The position numbers and the translations under genes were made by a program. From Desulforhopalus sp. IMCC35007 (GTDB lineage: Bacteria; Desulfobacterota; Desulfobulbia; Desulfobulbales; Desulfocapsaceae), in NCBI RefSeq assembly GCF_005116575.1, contig NZ_SWCN01000004.1:186001-250000 (forward strand): a stretch of DNA of 64,000 nucleotides, in the 5' to 3' direction. Below, piece by piece: positions 43,723-53,593 of this stretch (positions within the stretch are counted from its first letter, which is position 1; every line of letters starts with the position of its first letter). The notes under the pieces were generated by a model. It was not told the DNA's origin. It did not search any database and saw only the letters and a program-made list of their open reading frames with translations.

Positions 43723-45885
43723 CTACAATTTAAACTTTTCTATCAAAACCTTCAGTGAACGGGAAAGATCTCGTAATTCCTCAGCATTTTTCCTGACATC
43801 GCTGGTGTCTGAAGAGATGTTGTTGACCGCGATATGAACTTCTGAGATATCTTCTGAGATCTGCTGTGATACCGTTGAACTCTGTGCCACGTTTTCTGAG
43901 ACCTCACCTATCCCCTCCCCAGCCTGAGCGATATTGGTCGTAAGCTCCGTCATTGTTGCGCTTTGCTCATCAAGTGATACGGCGATACTGGAAACAATGG
44001 AGTCAATTTCAGTAATGATATCTGAAATCTTCTTTATTCCTGTAATAGTTACATCCGTTGACGTTTGTATTCCCTCAATTCTTTGTTTAATCTCCCCGGT
44101 TGCCTCTGCGGTCTGCTTTGCCAGATCTTTTATTTCATTTGCCACTACGGCAAATCCTTTTCCTGCATCCCCTGCCCTGGCCGCTTCAATGGTGGCATTC
44201 AGAGCAAGAAGGTTTGTCTGACCGGAGATTTCGGTTATCGTCTCTGTAACTTTACCAATATCGAATGCAGCACTCCCCAGGGCGTCAACTTTCTTAGAAA
44301 TATCAGATGCCTGCAAAACAGCATCCCCTGTTATCCCTTTGGCGTTCATGGTTGCCTGCTGAATTTCGCCAACCGTCGCACTGATCTCTTCGGTCGCGGT
44401 CGTCATTACATTGACATTGGCGGTGGCCTCTTCCGTCGCTGCGGCAACTGAAGCCATATTGGAGCTCATCTCTTCCGCGGCTGCTGCAACTCCTTTTGCT
44501 CTGTCAGCCGACTCCGTTGAGCCACTGTCAATCTTCTCCGATAGTGATGTCAGCTGCTCAGATGAGTTGTTTAAATTGGTACTGTTGACGTTAATATCCC
44601 TGACAAGGGTGCGAACATTCGAAATAAAAGAATGCATATAGGCGCTCAGTTCCGAAAACTCATCGGTCACCGCCGTACGGAAAACCGCCTTACACTCCGA
44701 GCACGACTTAAATTCTCCAGATAAAATTTTCGGACATTGTACATTGCTGGCAGCGGACCCCGCTTCCTCCCAGCAAAACCCTTTTTGTCCATACATTGAG
44801 CAATCTTCTTTTCCGCATGCCAAAATTTCAGAGCAGTTCACCTGTGAAATAGAACTTACGTCCACTTCCTGGGTTAAATCGCCTCCACTTGCCCGCTCCA
44901 GGATGGTGGTAAATTTCTGTATCGGCCGGTCAATCAGCCTGGTAAAGATATAGTAGACAAAGCCTTGAACGAGAATAAGTGCTATGAGCCCTGCAATAAT
45001 AGAGTTCAAGGCCGTTTTCCTGGCACCAGACAGTATCCCCTCTATATCTTTTGGAATAGAGAGTATACCGACACTCTCACCGGAATAGTCCTGAAGAGAC
45101 ACATAAGAGGTTATAAACTGTCTGCCATTGATTTCGTGACGTACGGTTTTTACCTGATCAGAGCCCATAACCTCCTGCAACAATGGGTAGTCATTTTCCG
45201 GGATTGCCAGATCATGGGTTTTGGCCTGGTACTTGAACCCTTGCCCATCGGGAATAATAAGCGATAAATCAACCCCAAGATTGGTCTTTATTTCGTTGAG
45301 CAATTTATCATTGAGCGGTGCACCGAACTCCACTGAACCTGCTGGCTTTCTGCCTAAATACTGAACAGCGACAACTGCACGAACAGAAAGACCGGCATTA
45401 CCGACTTCAAGTCCCACAGCCGGTTGCAGGGTTTGGTTTACCTGAACCACTGTTTTCCTGAAACTGGAGAGATCATCTCCAAATTTTTCAGGTTTTTGCA
45501 GGCGTAAAAAAGAGGTCGCGGGTGGCAGATGAAAATGAAAGACATTGAGGTCTATTATCTTTTGTAGGCTCACAAAAAGAGGTCCCATGATATCCAGCAG
45601 TTTTGAGCGGGACTGATACATCACATTATCCTGTACCGTAGGCATCTCCGCTACCGTTTGTGCGAGGAGAAGAAGTTGTTGCGCCTTGCCATCGGTTACC
45701 AGATAACGTACCTGCTTCAGAGTGTGTGTTACTTCATCCTTGAAACCATCAACTGCATTATCTACCGTTTTCTGGTAGGAAAAATACACCGGGGCAGCCA
45801 CCATAATTGTGATCAAAACTCCAACAATCAATAGCAGCTTTGTTTTAACTTTTTTTGGAAAAACCTTCTTAAACATCGATACCAT
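43723..45885 (-). CDS. Methyl-accepting chemotaxis protein with cysteine-rich insert
   Basis: The 720-residue receptor has a first transmembrane segment (about 12-32), a periplasmic cache-type sensor (about 35-285), a second transmembrane segment (about 295-318) and HAMP. An unusual insert of about 55 residues follows (about 350-405) with seven cysteines, including [18 protein letters not shown] and CSEC. The cytoplasmic signalling hairpin carries the tip [16 protein letters not shown]. It signals to CheA/CheW. I chose the ATG at 45885 because GGGAGG lies 5 bases upstream. The cysteine cluster could bind a metal or Fe-S centre or sense redox state (inference). No che genes are adjacent. Confidence 0.92.
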   Translation of the reverse strand: MVSMFKKVFPKKVKTKLLLIVGVLITIMVAAPVYFSYQKTVDNAVDGFKDEVTHTLKQVRYLVTDGKAQQLLLLAQTVAEMPTVQDNVMYQSRSKLLDIMGPLFVSLQKIIDLNVFHFHLPPATSFLRLQKPEKFGDDLSSFRKTVVQVNQTLQPAVGLEVGNAGLSVRAVVAVQYLGRKPAGSVEFGAPLNDKLLNEIKTNLGVDLSLIIPDGQGFKYQAKTHDLAIPENDYPLLQEVMGSDQVKTVRHEINGRQFITSYVSLQDYSGESVGILSIPKDIEGILSGARKTALNSIIAGLIALILVQGFVYYIFTRLIDRPIQKFTTILERASGGDLTQEVDVSSISQVNCSEILACGKEDCSMYGQKGFCWEEAGSAASNVQCPKILSGEFKSCSECKAVFRTAVTDEFSELSAYMHSFISNVRTLVRDINVNSTNLNNSSEQLTSLSEKIDSGSTESADRAKGVAAAAEEMSSNMASVAAATEEATANVNVMTTATEEISATVGEIQQATMNAKGITGDAVLQASDISKKVDALGSAAFDIGKVTETITEISGQTNLLALNATIEAARAGDAGKGFAVVANEIKDLAKQTAEATGEIKQRIEGIQTSTDVTITGIKKISDIITEIDSIVSSIAVSLDEQSATMTELTTNIAQAGEGIGEVSENVAQSSTVSQQISEDISEVHIAVNNISSDTSDVRKNAEELRDLSRSLKVLIEKFKL

Positions 45886-46457
45886 CAACGCCTCCCATAT
45901 CATGAAATACCACCCAAAAATAACAACCTGAAATAAAGCCTATCACAAATATCAGGAGGATTGAAATTTTTTTTAAGCGCACAACAAATCTATTATTTGT
46001 TATTATTTTCTGTGGGAAAATAGATACTTTCCCCCTCAATATTTCGAAAGAGTTCAGCAATCAGGAAGTCCGAAAAGACTGCTATAAGCAGGATAAGAAA
46101 GGAAAAATCCTGTCAACCTGAGGTACTTTTTTTGGGGGAGGAGAGGTGGTCGTATCAGGGCTAAAAAATTGTCAGGCGTCGGAGCAACATCTATAAGCCG
46201 CGTTTCTGATGAACATTTTGATTACAAACGCAAAGGCATGATTTCATTTTTTAAATTGACTGTTGCGTAATAAAATGTGTTTTTCGTTGCACATCCAAAG
46301 CTCACCCTTCGAGTCAATAGATTTTTACCCAGGTGCAGCGTTACAAGCCACCTGCAGCAATGTGCTTCAGCGGTATGGTTTGTGTCTCGACCTGCGAAAA
46401 ATTGTATCGATGGAAGAAATCCGGGCTAACACCTGAAGATGGCCTTTCCTGCGTCGT
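45886..46457. other. Long intergenic region upstream of the chemotaxis receptor
   Basis: These 572 bases lie between the receptor gene start and the end of potC, both on the minus strand. I find no gene with a ribosome binding site, no tRNA and no IS end. The part next to the receptor is AT-rich and presumably holds its promoter. Confidence 0.45.
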
Positions 46458-47318
46458 TCATTCAACTTTTTTATCCCTGTTGATGAGCAGATTTATCATT
46501 GCAAGCAGAGACGTTGAAACAATAAGCAGTAGAGAGACCGCATTGATGACAGGGCTTGAACCATCACGCACCTGCAGATACAGGTTCACAGGCAGGGTTG
46601 TATCTGAGCCAACAAGAAAGAGCGTGGTGTTGAAGTTTTCAAAGCTCATGAGAAACGCAACGGCGCCGCCACCAATCAGGGCTGGCCGGAGAAAAGGAAT
46701 GGTGATGGAACAAATAACATCAAACCTGGAGGCTCCGAGGTTAAGTGCAGCTTCTTCCAGGCAATGATCAAATTTCCTTAGTCTAGCCGAAACAACCAGC
46801 AGCACAAAGGTTGAGATAAAAGAAAACTGGCCGAAAACGACAAGCCAGAAACTTGGACGCAACAGAGGAATATCTAGGCCCGTACTCTCCTCGATAAAAA
46901 GACCGAGTGCATTGGCCGTCAATAAAAGAGAAATGCCCAGAATAACACCTGGAATCACCAGCGGGGTCAGGGCGAGAAAATAGAGTCCCTGCTTTCCGGG
47001 AAAGTCCTGCTGTTCAAAGAGAAAAGCACCCATAGTACCAACGATAAGAGACAGCACGGAAACGATAAATGCCGTCTGTGCGCTCACCCAGATGGAAGAG
47101 AGATTGCTGCTGTCGTGGAAGATACCGACCCGCTCCCCTGTGTTGGCAAAAAACCAGTCCAGACTAAAGCCCTTCCACGGTAGTGAAGGAAAATTTGAAT
47201 CGTTGAAGGCCAGGACACATGTGACCAGTAAGGGCGCAAACAAGAAGATAAAGTAGCAGATAATATAGAATTTAAAGCCAAAAGAGTAACCTCTGTCCTG
47301 CGGCAACGATCGTATCAT
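46458..47318 (-). CDS. potC: Polyamine ABC transporter permease PotC
   Basis: The 286-residue inner-membrane protein has six hydrophobic segments and the permease EAA loop EEAALNLGASRFDVICSI, which docks to the ATPase. It pairs with PotB to form the channel for spermidine or putrescine. Its ATG overlaps the potB stop by 4 bases, and GGAGGG lies just upstream. It is the last gene of potD-potA-potB-potC. Confidence 0.92.
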   Translation of the reverse strand: MIRSLPQDRGYSFGFKFYIICYFIFLFAPLLVTCVLAFNDSNFPSLPWKGFSLDWFFANTGERVGIFHDSSNLSSIWVSAQTAFIVSVLSLIVGTMGAFLFEQQDFPGKQGLYFLALTPLVIPGVILGISLLLTANALGLFIEESTGLDIPLLRPSFWLVVFGQFSFISTFVLLVVSARLRKFDHCLEEAALNLGASRFDVICSITIPFLRPALIGGGAVAFLMSFENFNTTLFLVGSDTTLPVNLYLQVRDGSSPVINAVSLLLIVSTSLLAMINLLINRDKKVE

Positions 47319-48172
47319 GACAACACCCTCCCCAGCTGTTGTTTGCTCATTTTCAGGCCAACCCAGATAATGAGTGAGGAGAGTAGAAGCAGGAGAAAGC
47401 CAAAAGCGGCCCCCTGGTTCCAGTTAAAGCTTGCTATAAATTGGTTGTAGATCTGTTCCGTAAACCAGAGTGAGTTCTTACCACCCATGAGATTTGGGGT
47501 TAGATAGTTACCAAGCGCCAGCATAAAAACAACGATTGAGCCGGAGGTAATACCGGGTGCAGCATAGGGAATGACAATTCTTGTAAAAATCGTCCATTTA
47601 GAAGCACCAAGATCATGTGCTGCCTCTATCAGGCTGTCATCCATCCCTTCAAGAGAGGAGATCAACGGCACAACCATGAATAACATCGAAGTATAGACCA
47701 GCCCCATAATCATTGAGATATCATTGTAGAGCATTTCGACTGGCTTATCTATAAGCCCCAGGCTCAGCATAATATGGTTGAGGACACCGCTTTCCCTCAA
47801 AAGAATCATCCAGCCGTATACCCGCACAAGCTCACTTACCCAGAACGGTACAAGAAGCAGGATCGTCAGAAAGACACTCAGCCGCTTTGAGACCACTTTA
47901 GTGATATAAAAGGCCACAGGAAAGGTGACAATAAAGGTGAGAACGGTAACAATTATGGCGTACGTCGCTGTTCTGACAAAGGTATACCAGTAAATCTCCT
48001 CGGTGAAAAAATGGAGATAATTGGCAAAGGTCCAGATTGGCTCACCCAGGTTGTTTTCACCGCGCAGGGACATAAGCAGCAGTTCGATCTGGGGAATGAC
48101 AATCAGCAGGAACAACCAGAGCAGCACCGGAGTCAAAAAAATGAACAGGCCTGAGCTAAGCTTGAATTTCAC
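47315..48172 (-). CDS. potB: Polyamine ABC transporter permease PotB
   Basis: The 285-residue permease has six hydrophobic segments and the EAA loop EAAHDLGASKWTIFTRIVIP. I prefer the GTG at 48172: it lies 2 bases after the potA stop and GGGAGAG is 5 bases upstream. An in-frame ATG at 48193 would add 7 residues and overlap potA. It forms the membrane channel with PotC. Confidence 0.92.
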   Translation of the reverse strand: MKFKLSSGLFIFLTPVLLWLFLLIVIPQIELLLMSLRGENNLGEPIWTFANYLHFFTEEIYWYTFVRTATYAIIVTVLTFIVTFPVAFYITKVVSKRLSVFLTILLLVPFWVSELVRVYGWMILLRESGVLNHIMLSLGLIDKPVEMLYNDISMIMGLVYTSMLFMVVPLISSLEGMDDSLIEAAHDLGASKWTIFTRIVIPYAAPGITSGSIVVFMLALGNYLTPNLMGGKNSLWFTEQIYNQFIASFNWNQGAAFGFLLLLLSSLIIWVGLKMSKQQLGRVLS

Positions 48173-48174
48173 CC

Positions 48175-49251
48175 TTACTCTCCCGGATAACATTTACATG
48201 CGTCTATATGCACCCCGGCAGAAACTGTTTCTCCAGGGGTAATGTGGGCAAACTGCTGATTTTGCGGCAATGCCACTGTTATCTCCCTGTCGCCGAGCAT
48301 GGCCAGAATTTTGGTGTTGGATCCATCAAACAAAATGGTACGAACGGTAACTTCAAAACGATTGAGATTATCCAGCCCGCTATCAGGTTCTAAAATTATT
48401 GCCTCGGGCCTGATAAAAAGACGGCCTTTTTTTGCGCCTGCCATTTCCTGCATGGCTGTTGCTTTAAAGAGTACACCGTTTTCTGCACGCAGGCGAAGTG
48501 TCGGACTTATATCCTCAACCGAGGCTGCAAAAATATTTGTTTCCCCAACAAATCCAGCGACAAAACTGCTAGCCGGTCTGCTGTAGAGATTACGTGGGGT
48601 ATCGATCTGCTCAAACCTGCCGGCGTTCATTACGGCGACAGTATCAGACATGACAAGGGCCTCGGATTGATCGTGGGTTATGTAGATAAATGTTGTCCCC
48701 ACTTCCCGCTGCAGATTTTTGAGCTCGATTTTCATCTGTTCGCGTAATTTCAGATCAAGTGCCCCAAGTGGTTCATCAAGAAGAAGAATGGACGGCTCAA
48801 GCACCAGGGCTCGGGCTATGGCCACGCGCTGTTTTTGCCCGCCTGATAACTGGCTGATATCTTTTGAGCCGTAACCACTCAGATGAACACGTTCCAGCAT
48901 AGCCTCGGTTTTCGATGCGATCTCTTTTTTGGGACATCGCTGTCTTTTCAGACCAAAGCCTATGTTATCTGCAACGTTCATCATGGGGAAAAGTGCCAGG
49001 TTCTGAAAGACAAGGTTCACAGGACGTCTGTTGGGAGGTATTCCCAGCATATCTTTTCCTCGAATCTGCAGGGAGCCTGAGGTAGGTTCAAGGAAACCTG
49101 CAATCATCCGAAGCAAGGTGGTTTTTCCGCACCCGGAGGGACCGAGAATGGAGAAAAACTTTCCCTCTTCCGCCTGAAAACAGACATTATCCACGGCAAC
49201 AAAATCGGCAAACCTCTTTGTTAAATCAACAATATCAAGAACAACTGGCAT
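48175..49251 (-). CDS. potA: Polyamine ABC transporter ATPase PotA
   Basis: The 358-residue ATPase has Walker A GPSGCGKTTLL, Q-loop NLVFQNLALFP, signature LSGGQKQRVAIARAL, Walker B ILLLDEPLGALD and the switch His in ITHDQSEAL. A C-terminal TOBE-type regulatory domain follows (about 240-358). It powers PotBC at the cytoplasmic face. It is separated from potD by 137 bases containing a hairpin. The ribosome binding site is weak. Confidence 0.95.
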   Translation of the reverse strand: MPVVLDIVDLTKRFADFVAVDNVCFQAEEGKFFSILGPSGCGKTTLLRMIAGFLEPTSGSLQIRGKDMLGIPPNRRPVNLVFQNLALFPMMNVADNIGFGLKRQRCPKKEIASKTEAMLERVHLSGYGSKDISQLSGGQKQRVAIARALVLEPSILLLDEPLGALDLKLREQMKIELKNLQREVGTTFIYITHDQSEALVMSDTVAVMNAGRFEQIDTPRNLYSRPASSFVAGFVGETNIFAASVEDISPTLRLRAENGVLFKATAMQEMAGAKKGRLFIRPEAIILEPDSGLDNLNRFEVTVRTILFDGSNTKILAMLGDREITVALPQNQQFAHITPGETVSAGVHIDACKCYPGE

Positions 49252-49341
49252 AAGGGGATACTCACTGTGGACTGCTGAAACAAAAAAAGCAATATATCTT
49301 CAATATTGCGACTTCAGTGGGAGAGAACGTGGGATTGTCGC

Positions 49342-49372
49342 CCGCATTTCTCAATAGTAACGAGAAATGCGG
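49342..49372 (-). repeat. Stable hairpin between potD and potA
   Basis: CCGCATTTCTC and GAGAAATGCGG form a perfect 11-bp stem with a 9-base loop, 17 bases after the potD stop. There is no T-tract, so it is more likely an mRNA-stabilising or processing element that lets potD be made in excess than a terminator. Confidence 0.6.
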
Positions 49373-49388
49373 ACTCGTGCAATTTTCT

Positions 49389-50450
49389 TTATTGGGCTGC
49401 TTTAACTTTATCTAAAATCTTTCCTTCAATCTGCTCAAGGTTGGCGGGAACAGGTGGGTACCACTTGATATTGTCTATGTCCGCCTCACTAAAAGACCGT
49501 TTGAAATTATCGGCAATCTCTTTATCCAGAAATTTGTCCGCACCTTTTGAGGCGGTTCCATATTTCTCAAGATTGGTGAAAATCGCGGCATTTTCAGGAG
49601 CAAGAATAAAGTTGATCCATTTATAGGCAGCTTCCACATTTTTCGCTTTTGCAGGGATTGCAAATGTATCAATCCAACCAAGAGCACCACTTGCAGGGGC
49701 TACAAAATCGATATCAGGGTTTTCTGCATTGAGTTTCCAGCCCCCGTTATCCCAGCCCATGGCAACGGCAACTTCACCGCTGCGTACCATTTCCAGAAGG
49801 GCGTCTCCATTGGACCAGTAATTCTTAACCAGAGGCTTGGCTGCAACCATCTTCTCAGCAACGGAGTTCATCAAAGCTTCATAGGCCGCAGCATCGTTGT
49901 ATTTAGCAAAAGGATCATCGCCCATCGCAAAGGCCAGACCAATCAGGGTTGGGCGCTTGAGACGATAGCTGATTCGGCCTTCATAGGCTTTATTCAGGAG
50001 GTCACTGTAATCTTTGGCTTCAGCAGCCAGTTTTTTGTTAACAATCAGGCCTGAGGTTCCATAGCAAAAAGGAACACCGAAAGAATCTCCACCCACTGCT
50101 GTATTCTTTTTTACCGCATCCAGCATGGAGCCAATCAACTGATCTGCGTTGATTTTTGAGTAATCCATTGCCTGATAGATTTGATATTTTTCCTGTACGG
50201 AAGAAATTCTATCCTGACTGGGTTGGGCCAGATCAAAGCCTGCGCCTCGGGTGGCCCGAAGTTTTGCAATCATCTCTTCATTGTTGGATAGGGTCAACTC
50301 AACTTTTATTCCTGTTTCTTTTTCAAACTTGTCGACTAACTGCTGGGGGGCATAGCCCTTCCAGGTCAAAATTTTTAAGGTTTCCTGAGAGAATGCACTG
50401 GACGACAGGGATAGCGTCAGCATCACGGCTAAAACAAGAATTCTTTTCAT
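49389..50450 (-). CDS. potD: Polyamine-binding periplasmic protein PotD/PotF-like
   Basis: The 353-residue protein has a signal peptide (cleavage near residue 21, SAFSQ-ET) and the family opening LKILTWKGYAPQQLVDKFEKE. VPFCYGTSGLIVNKK, YEGRISYRLKRP and MGWDNGGWKLNAENP match PotD-like binding proteins. It hands spermidine, putrescine or a similar cation to PotBC. It is the first gene of the operon; GAGGAG lies 6 bases before the ATG and a promoter candidate lies about 58 bases upstream. Confidence 0.9.
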   Translation of the reverse strand: MKRILVLAVMLTLSLSSSAFSQETLKILTWKGYAPQQLVDKFEKETGIKVELTLSNNEEMIAKLRATRGAGFDLAQPSQDRISSVQEKYQIYQAMDYSKINADQLIGSMLDAVKKNTAVGGDSFGVPFCYGTSGLIVNKKLAAEAKDYSDLLNKAYEGRISYRLKRPTLIGLAFAMGDDPFAKYNDAAAYEALMNSVAEKMVAAKPLVKNYWSNGDALLEMVRSGEVAVAMGWDNGGWKLNAENPDIDFVAPASGALGWIDTFAIPAKAKNVEAAYKWINFILAPENAAIFTNLEKYGTASKGADKFLDKEIADNFKRSFSEADIDNIKWYPPVPANLEQIEGKILDKVKAAQ

Positions 50451-50507
50451 GGCTGCTCCTCAATAGAATGAATAATCATGACACAAGTAATCACATCGAA
50501 AGGACCT

Positions 50508-50536
50508 ACTTTACCGTAAATACTATCAATGCGCAA
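50508..50536 (-). promoter_or_regulatory. Candidate promoter of the pot operon
   Basis: On the minus strand TTGCGC (-35) and TAAAGT (-10) are spaced by 17 bases, about 58 bases before the potD start. Confidence 0.4.
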
Positions 50537-50627
50537 ACAAGTCATAACCAATTCATGAAGAAAAAATGAATTCCTCATGAGGTTCTAACAAGGCGAAGGC
50601 CAGCTTCTAAAAAGATCACCTTGCCCG

Positions 50628-51503
50628 TTACCACGAGAATGTCCTGAGGACTTCCTCTTTACAGATCGGATTGGTGGAAATAGCCTTGTTGATATTTGCT
50701 AAAAATTTTTCCCTGGAGTCTGGCAACCAGCCTTTCATGGGAACAACATTATTGCCATGATCCCCCCAGTAATAGGTTGTAAAACCACTCAAATTTTCCA
50801 GAAGATACTTTTCCTCCTCCAAAATCTGCAAGGGCGTCGACAGTATGAAATCCCCAGACCTCACCTCCCTGTCCAATTCGGTACCCGGCTGGATGGCCAG
50901 TGCCATGGGAGCGAGTTCTTCAGGCTGCAAGATATTCAGCAGGTCTGTGGTTTTTAGGATATGTTCTCTGGAGCGTTCCCTGCCACCAATTCCAAAGATG
51001 ATTGAAATGAGAACCTCAATTCCTGCAGCTTTTGCCTTTGCCATTCCTTCCTCAGCCTGCCGAGGCGTCAATCCTTTTTTTATCCGCAAAAGTGTTTCGC
51101 TGTCTCCGGATTCCAAACCGGTGTACGCCATTGTCACCCCTGCCGCCTTTAATTCTTTCAGCTCGTGAACAGACTTGCGCCTCAGATCGTTGAGCCCGGC
51201 GTAGAGTGAAATCTTTGAACACTCCGGTAAAGTCGTCGTGATCTTCTCGAGGATTCTGACAAGAAACTCGGTTTTCAGGGCAAGGACATTTCCATCAATG
51301 AGAAAAATAGATTCGATACGAGGAGAGATACCTCTTGCCTCCTCGATATCCTTGAAAATATCATCAAGCTCACGGATACGAAATTTCTTTTCCCGGAACA
51401 TATCACAAAATGTGCACCTGTTATGGGTACAACCAATTGTTGTCTGTATCAGCAGGCTGTTTGCCTCTGGCCAGGGCCTGTATATCTTTCCTTCGTAATA
51501 CAT
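50628..51503 (-). CDS. Radical SAM protein
   Basis: The 291-residue protein has the 4Fe-4S cysteines in IGCTHNRCTFCDMFREKKFR (C-x4-C-x2-C), as in a subgroup of radical SAM proteins distinct from the common C-x3-C-x2-C. LYAGLNDLRR, YTGLESGDSETLLRIKKG and FGIGG follow, typical of an Elp3/HemN-like barrel. The reaction is unknown. It lies 12 bases downstream of the SDR gene on the same strand, so it may be in the same operon. Confidence 0.88.
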   Translation of the reverse strand: MYYEGKIYRPWPEANSLLIQTTIGCTHNRCTFCDMFREKKFRIRELDDIFKDIEEARGISPRIESIFLIDGNVLALKTEFLVRILEKITTTLPECSKISLYAGLNDLRRKSVHELKELKAAGVTMAYTGLESGDSETLLRIKKGLTPRQAEEGMAKAKAAGIEVLISIIFGIGGRERSREHILKTTDLLNILQPEELAPMALAIQPGTELDREVRSGDFILSTPLQILEEEKYLLENLSGFTTYYWGDHGNNVVPMKGWLPDSREKFLANINKAISTNPICKEEVLRTFSW

Positions 51504-51515
51504 ATCCGTATCATC

Positions 51516-52328
51516 CTATTTTAGTATATCTGCCAGGATCGTCTCAATAGTGCCAACAAGAGCTTCACATTTTTGTGGATCAAGGGCATCGGGATGGGGT
51601 GAAGTAAATTGCCCAATATCGTTGTCAAAATATCGACCGGAAGCCGCAGCAAACGCACCTGACAGCGCTGCCCGACAGAGAATTTCCGCACCGATTCGAA
51701 GATCGCTGCCAGCTACCCCATACGCCTCTTTCACCATTTTACTACCGAGCATCGACCTCGGGTTAACGGCAATAATTGCAGGACCACCTTCTCCCAGTGA
51801 GAGAGCCATACTGCGAGACCACATGGTAATCGCCAGCTTACTTTGTGCATACCCGGCACCATCAGAGAGTTCGGCTCTACCAACCAGAGCTTGAAGGTCC
51901 ACCGGGAACTGGGCCGCAGATGACAGATTGATGACTCGTCCAGACCTGCCAAGAAGCGGTAGCAGTCGTTTTGTCAGCAGGTAGGGTGCAATCGTGTTTA
52001 CTGCAAACCGGGTATCAAGTCCTTCTTTTGTAACATTCTCTACCACCCCATAAACGCCAGCGTTGTTGATAAGAACATCAAGTTCTTTATGTTTCTGGGC
52101 AACAACCTTTGCAAGCGTCTCTACATTTGCCATGACTGACAGATCGGCGACATAGCTTTCAACCTGCCCGGAAGCATTGGCAATGGCAAGAAGCTTTTGC
52201 TCCACCGCAGCAAGCTTTGCCGCACTTCGTCCATGCACTAAGACCTTGTGACCAAGTGACACCAGCATTCTGGCAGTTTCCAGGCCGATACCGTCGGTTG
52301 AACCTGTAATAAGTATTGTTTTTTGCAT
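51516..52328 (-). CDS. Short-chain dehydrogenase/reductase
   Basis: The 270-residue enzyme has the cofactor motif ITGSTDGIGLETA, NNAGVYG, a Ser-Tyr-Lys catalytic set (SSAAQ; YAQSKLA) and is soluble. R in VHGRSAAK suggests NADPH preference. The sequence resembles retinol-dehydrogenase-like SDRs; the substrate is unknown. GAGGGG lies 6 bases before the ATG. It is probably cotranscribed with the upstream alcohol dehydrogenase-like gene. Confidence 0.9.
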   Translation of the reverse strand: MQKTILITGSTDGIGLETARMLVSLGHKVLVHGRSAAKLAAVEQKLLAIANASGQVESYVADLSVMANVETLAKVVAQKHKELDVLINNAGVYGVVENVTKEGLDTRFAVNTIAPYLLTKRLLPLLGRSGRVINLSSAAQFPVDLQALVGRAELSDGAGYAQSKLAITMWSRSMALSLGEGGPAIIAVNPRSMLGSKMVKEAYGVAGSDLRIGAEILCRAALSGAFAAASGRYFDNDIGQFTSPHPDALDPQKCEALVGTIETILADILK

Positions 52329-52387
52329 ACTATCCCCTCTATTCCAACCAGTGAAGACTGGGGCTGTTGCTTATACAGCGTATGTTT

Positions 52388-53407
52388 CTAATTTTCAAAA
52401 CCGTTCAGTACGTTCTTGCCGATAACCCGTCCACTTTCCTGCTGGACATGGGCCTCTTTCAGAGTCTTAACACTGAGCGTCCCAAGATTATCTGTAACTG
52501 TTGAAACCAGGGTACCTTCGTCGATGAGTTCTGATACGCGGTTGAGAAGCTCGTACTGCTTGTCCATATCCTCCGTCTGAAACATTGACCGTGCAAACAT
52601 AAACTCCCAACTAAAGCTCAGAGATTTCAACTTGATCGAATTGATGTCAAGAGACTGAGGATCATCGATGAGTGCAATATGACCGCGAGGTTTGATCAAC
52701 TCGACAATAGCAGGAAAATGACCCTCGGTTCCATTAAGGCTCGCAACATAACGCGGTTCAAGTCCCAGCGCCTTGACCTGCTCCACTAAAGATTCCCGGT
52801 GATTGATCACATGATCAGCACCCATCTTCTTCACCCACTCTATGGTATCCGGGCGGGACGCAGTGGCGATGACGGTAAGGCCAGTGAGCTTTTTAGCAAG
52901 CTGGATAAGGATAGAACCGACACCTCCGGCAGCACCAACAACCAGCAGGCTTTCCCCTTCTCCTTCATTTTCTTTTAGCCCCAAAGAGTCAAAGAGAATT
53001 TCCCAGGCGGTAATGGAGGTCAACGGAAGACCTGCAGCCTCTGCAAAACCGAGGGATTTTGGTTTTATACCTGAGATTCTCTCGTCGACTGCCTGAAATT
53101 TGGCGTTACTTCCCGGCCGGGTAAATTCGCCCGCGTAATACACTTCATCACCAACCTTGAAAAAGCTCACATCACTACCAACCTCTCGTACAATCCCTGC
53201 CGCATCATAACCGAGGATTTTAGTCTGCCCTTCTGCTGGCCCCAGTTCGGGGATAGCACGAACCTTTACATCCACAGGATTTACCGAAATACCCTTAACT
53301 TCAACCAAAAGGTCGCGGGGCCCAATTACGGGTGCCTCTGCCTCAAATTCGATTAATGCGTCTGCTGCATCAATTGGTCCTGCTTTTTTGTATCCTATTG
53401 CTTTCAT
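52388..53407 (-). CDS. Zinc-type alcohol dehydrogenase/quinone reductase-like protein
   Basis: The 339-residue medium-chain dehydrogenase has [15 protein letters not shown], the nucleotide fold [18 protein letters not shown] and no structural-zinc cysteine cluster, as in the quinone oxidoreductase branch. It probably reduces quinones or enals with NADPH. I chose the ATG at 53407 (AAGGA 7-8 bases upstream), not the one at 53413, which is too close to the site. Divergent from the LysR gene and followed by the SDR gene. Confidence 0.9.
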   Translation of the reverse strand: MKAIGYKKAGPIDAADALIEFEAEAPVIGPRDLLVEVKGISVNPVDVKVRAIPELGPAEGQTKILGYDAAGIVREVGSDVSFFKVGDEVYYAGEFTRPGSNAKFQAVDERISGIKPKSLGFAEAAGLPLTSITAWEILFDSLGLKENEGEGESLLVVGAAGGVGSILIQLAKKLTGLTVIATASRPDTIEWVKKMGADHVINHRESLVEQVKALGLEPRYVASLNGTEGHFPAIVELIKPRGHIALIDDPQSLDINSIKLKSLSFSWEFMFARSMFQTEDMDKQYELLNRVSELIDEGTLVSTVTDNLGTLSVKTLKEAHVQQESGRVIGKNVLNGFEN

Positions 53408-53593
53408 GATCATGTCCTTTGCGTTTTTTGTTGCTTTTGATTTCTAACTTACAGACTTCACTTGAAGATCTGTTGTCTACTTTGATGCCTCCGTACTCTT
53501 TTTGATTGCATAATGGGATTATAATTGCCAATATAATAATTGATAATAAAGAGAAACAAATAATCAGTTTATAGAATTTATTGATAATTAAAG

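Noticed and set aside
46333-46767. 144-codon plus-strand open frame upstream of and over potC
   Set aside because: Two thirds overlaps potC in antisense, and the part outside has no ribosome binding site.
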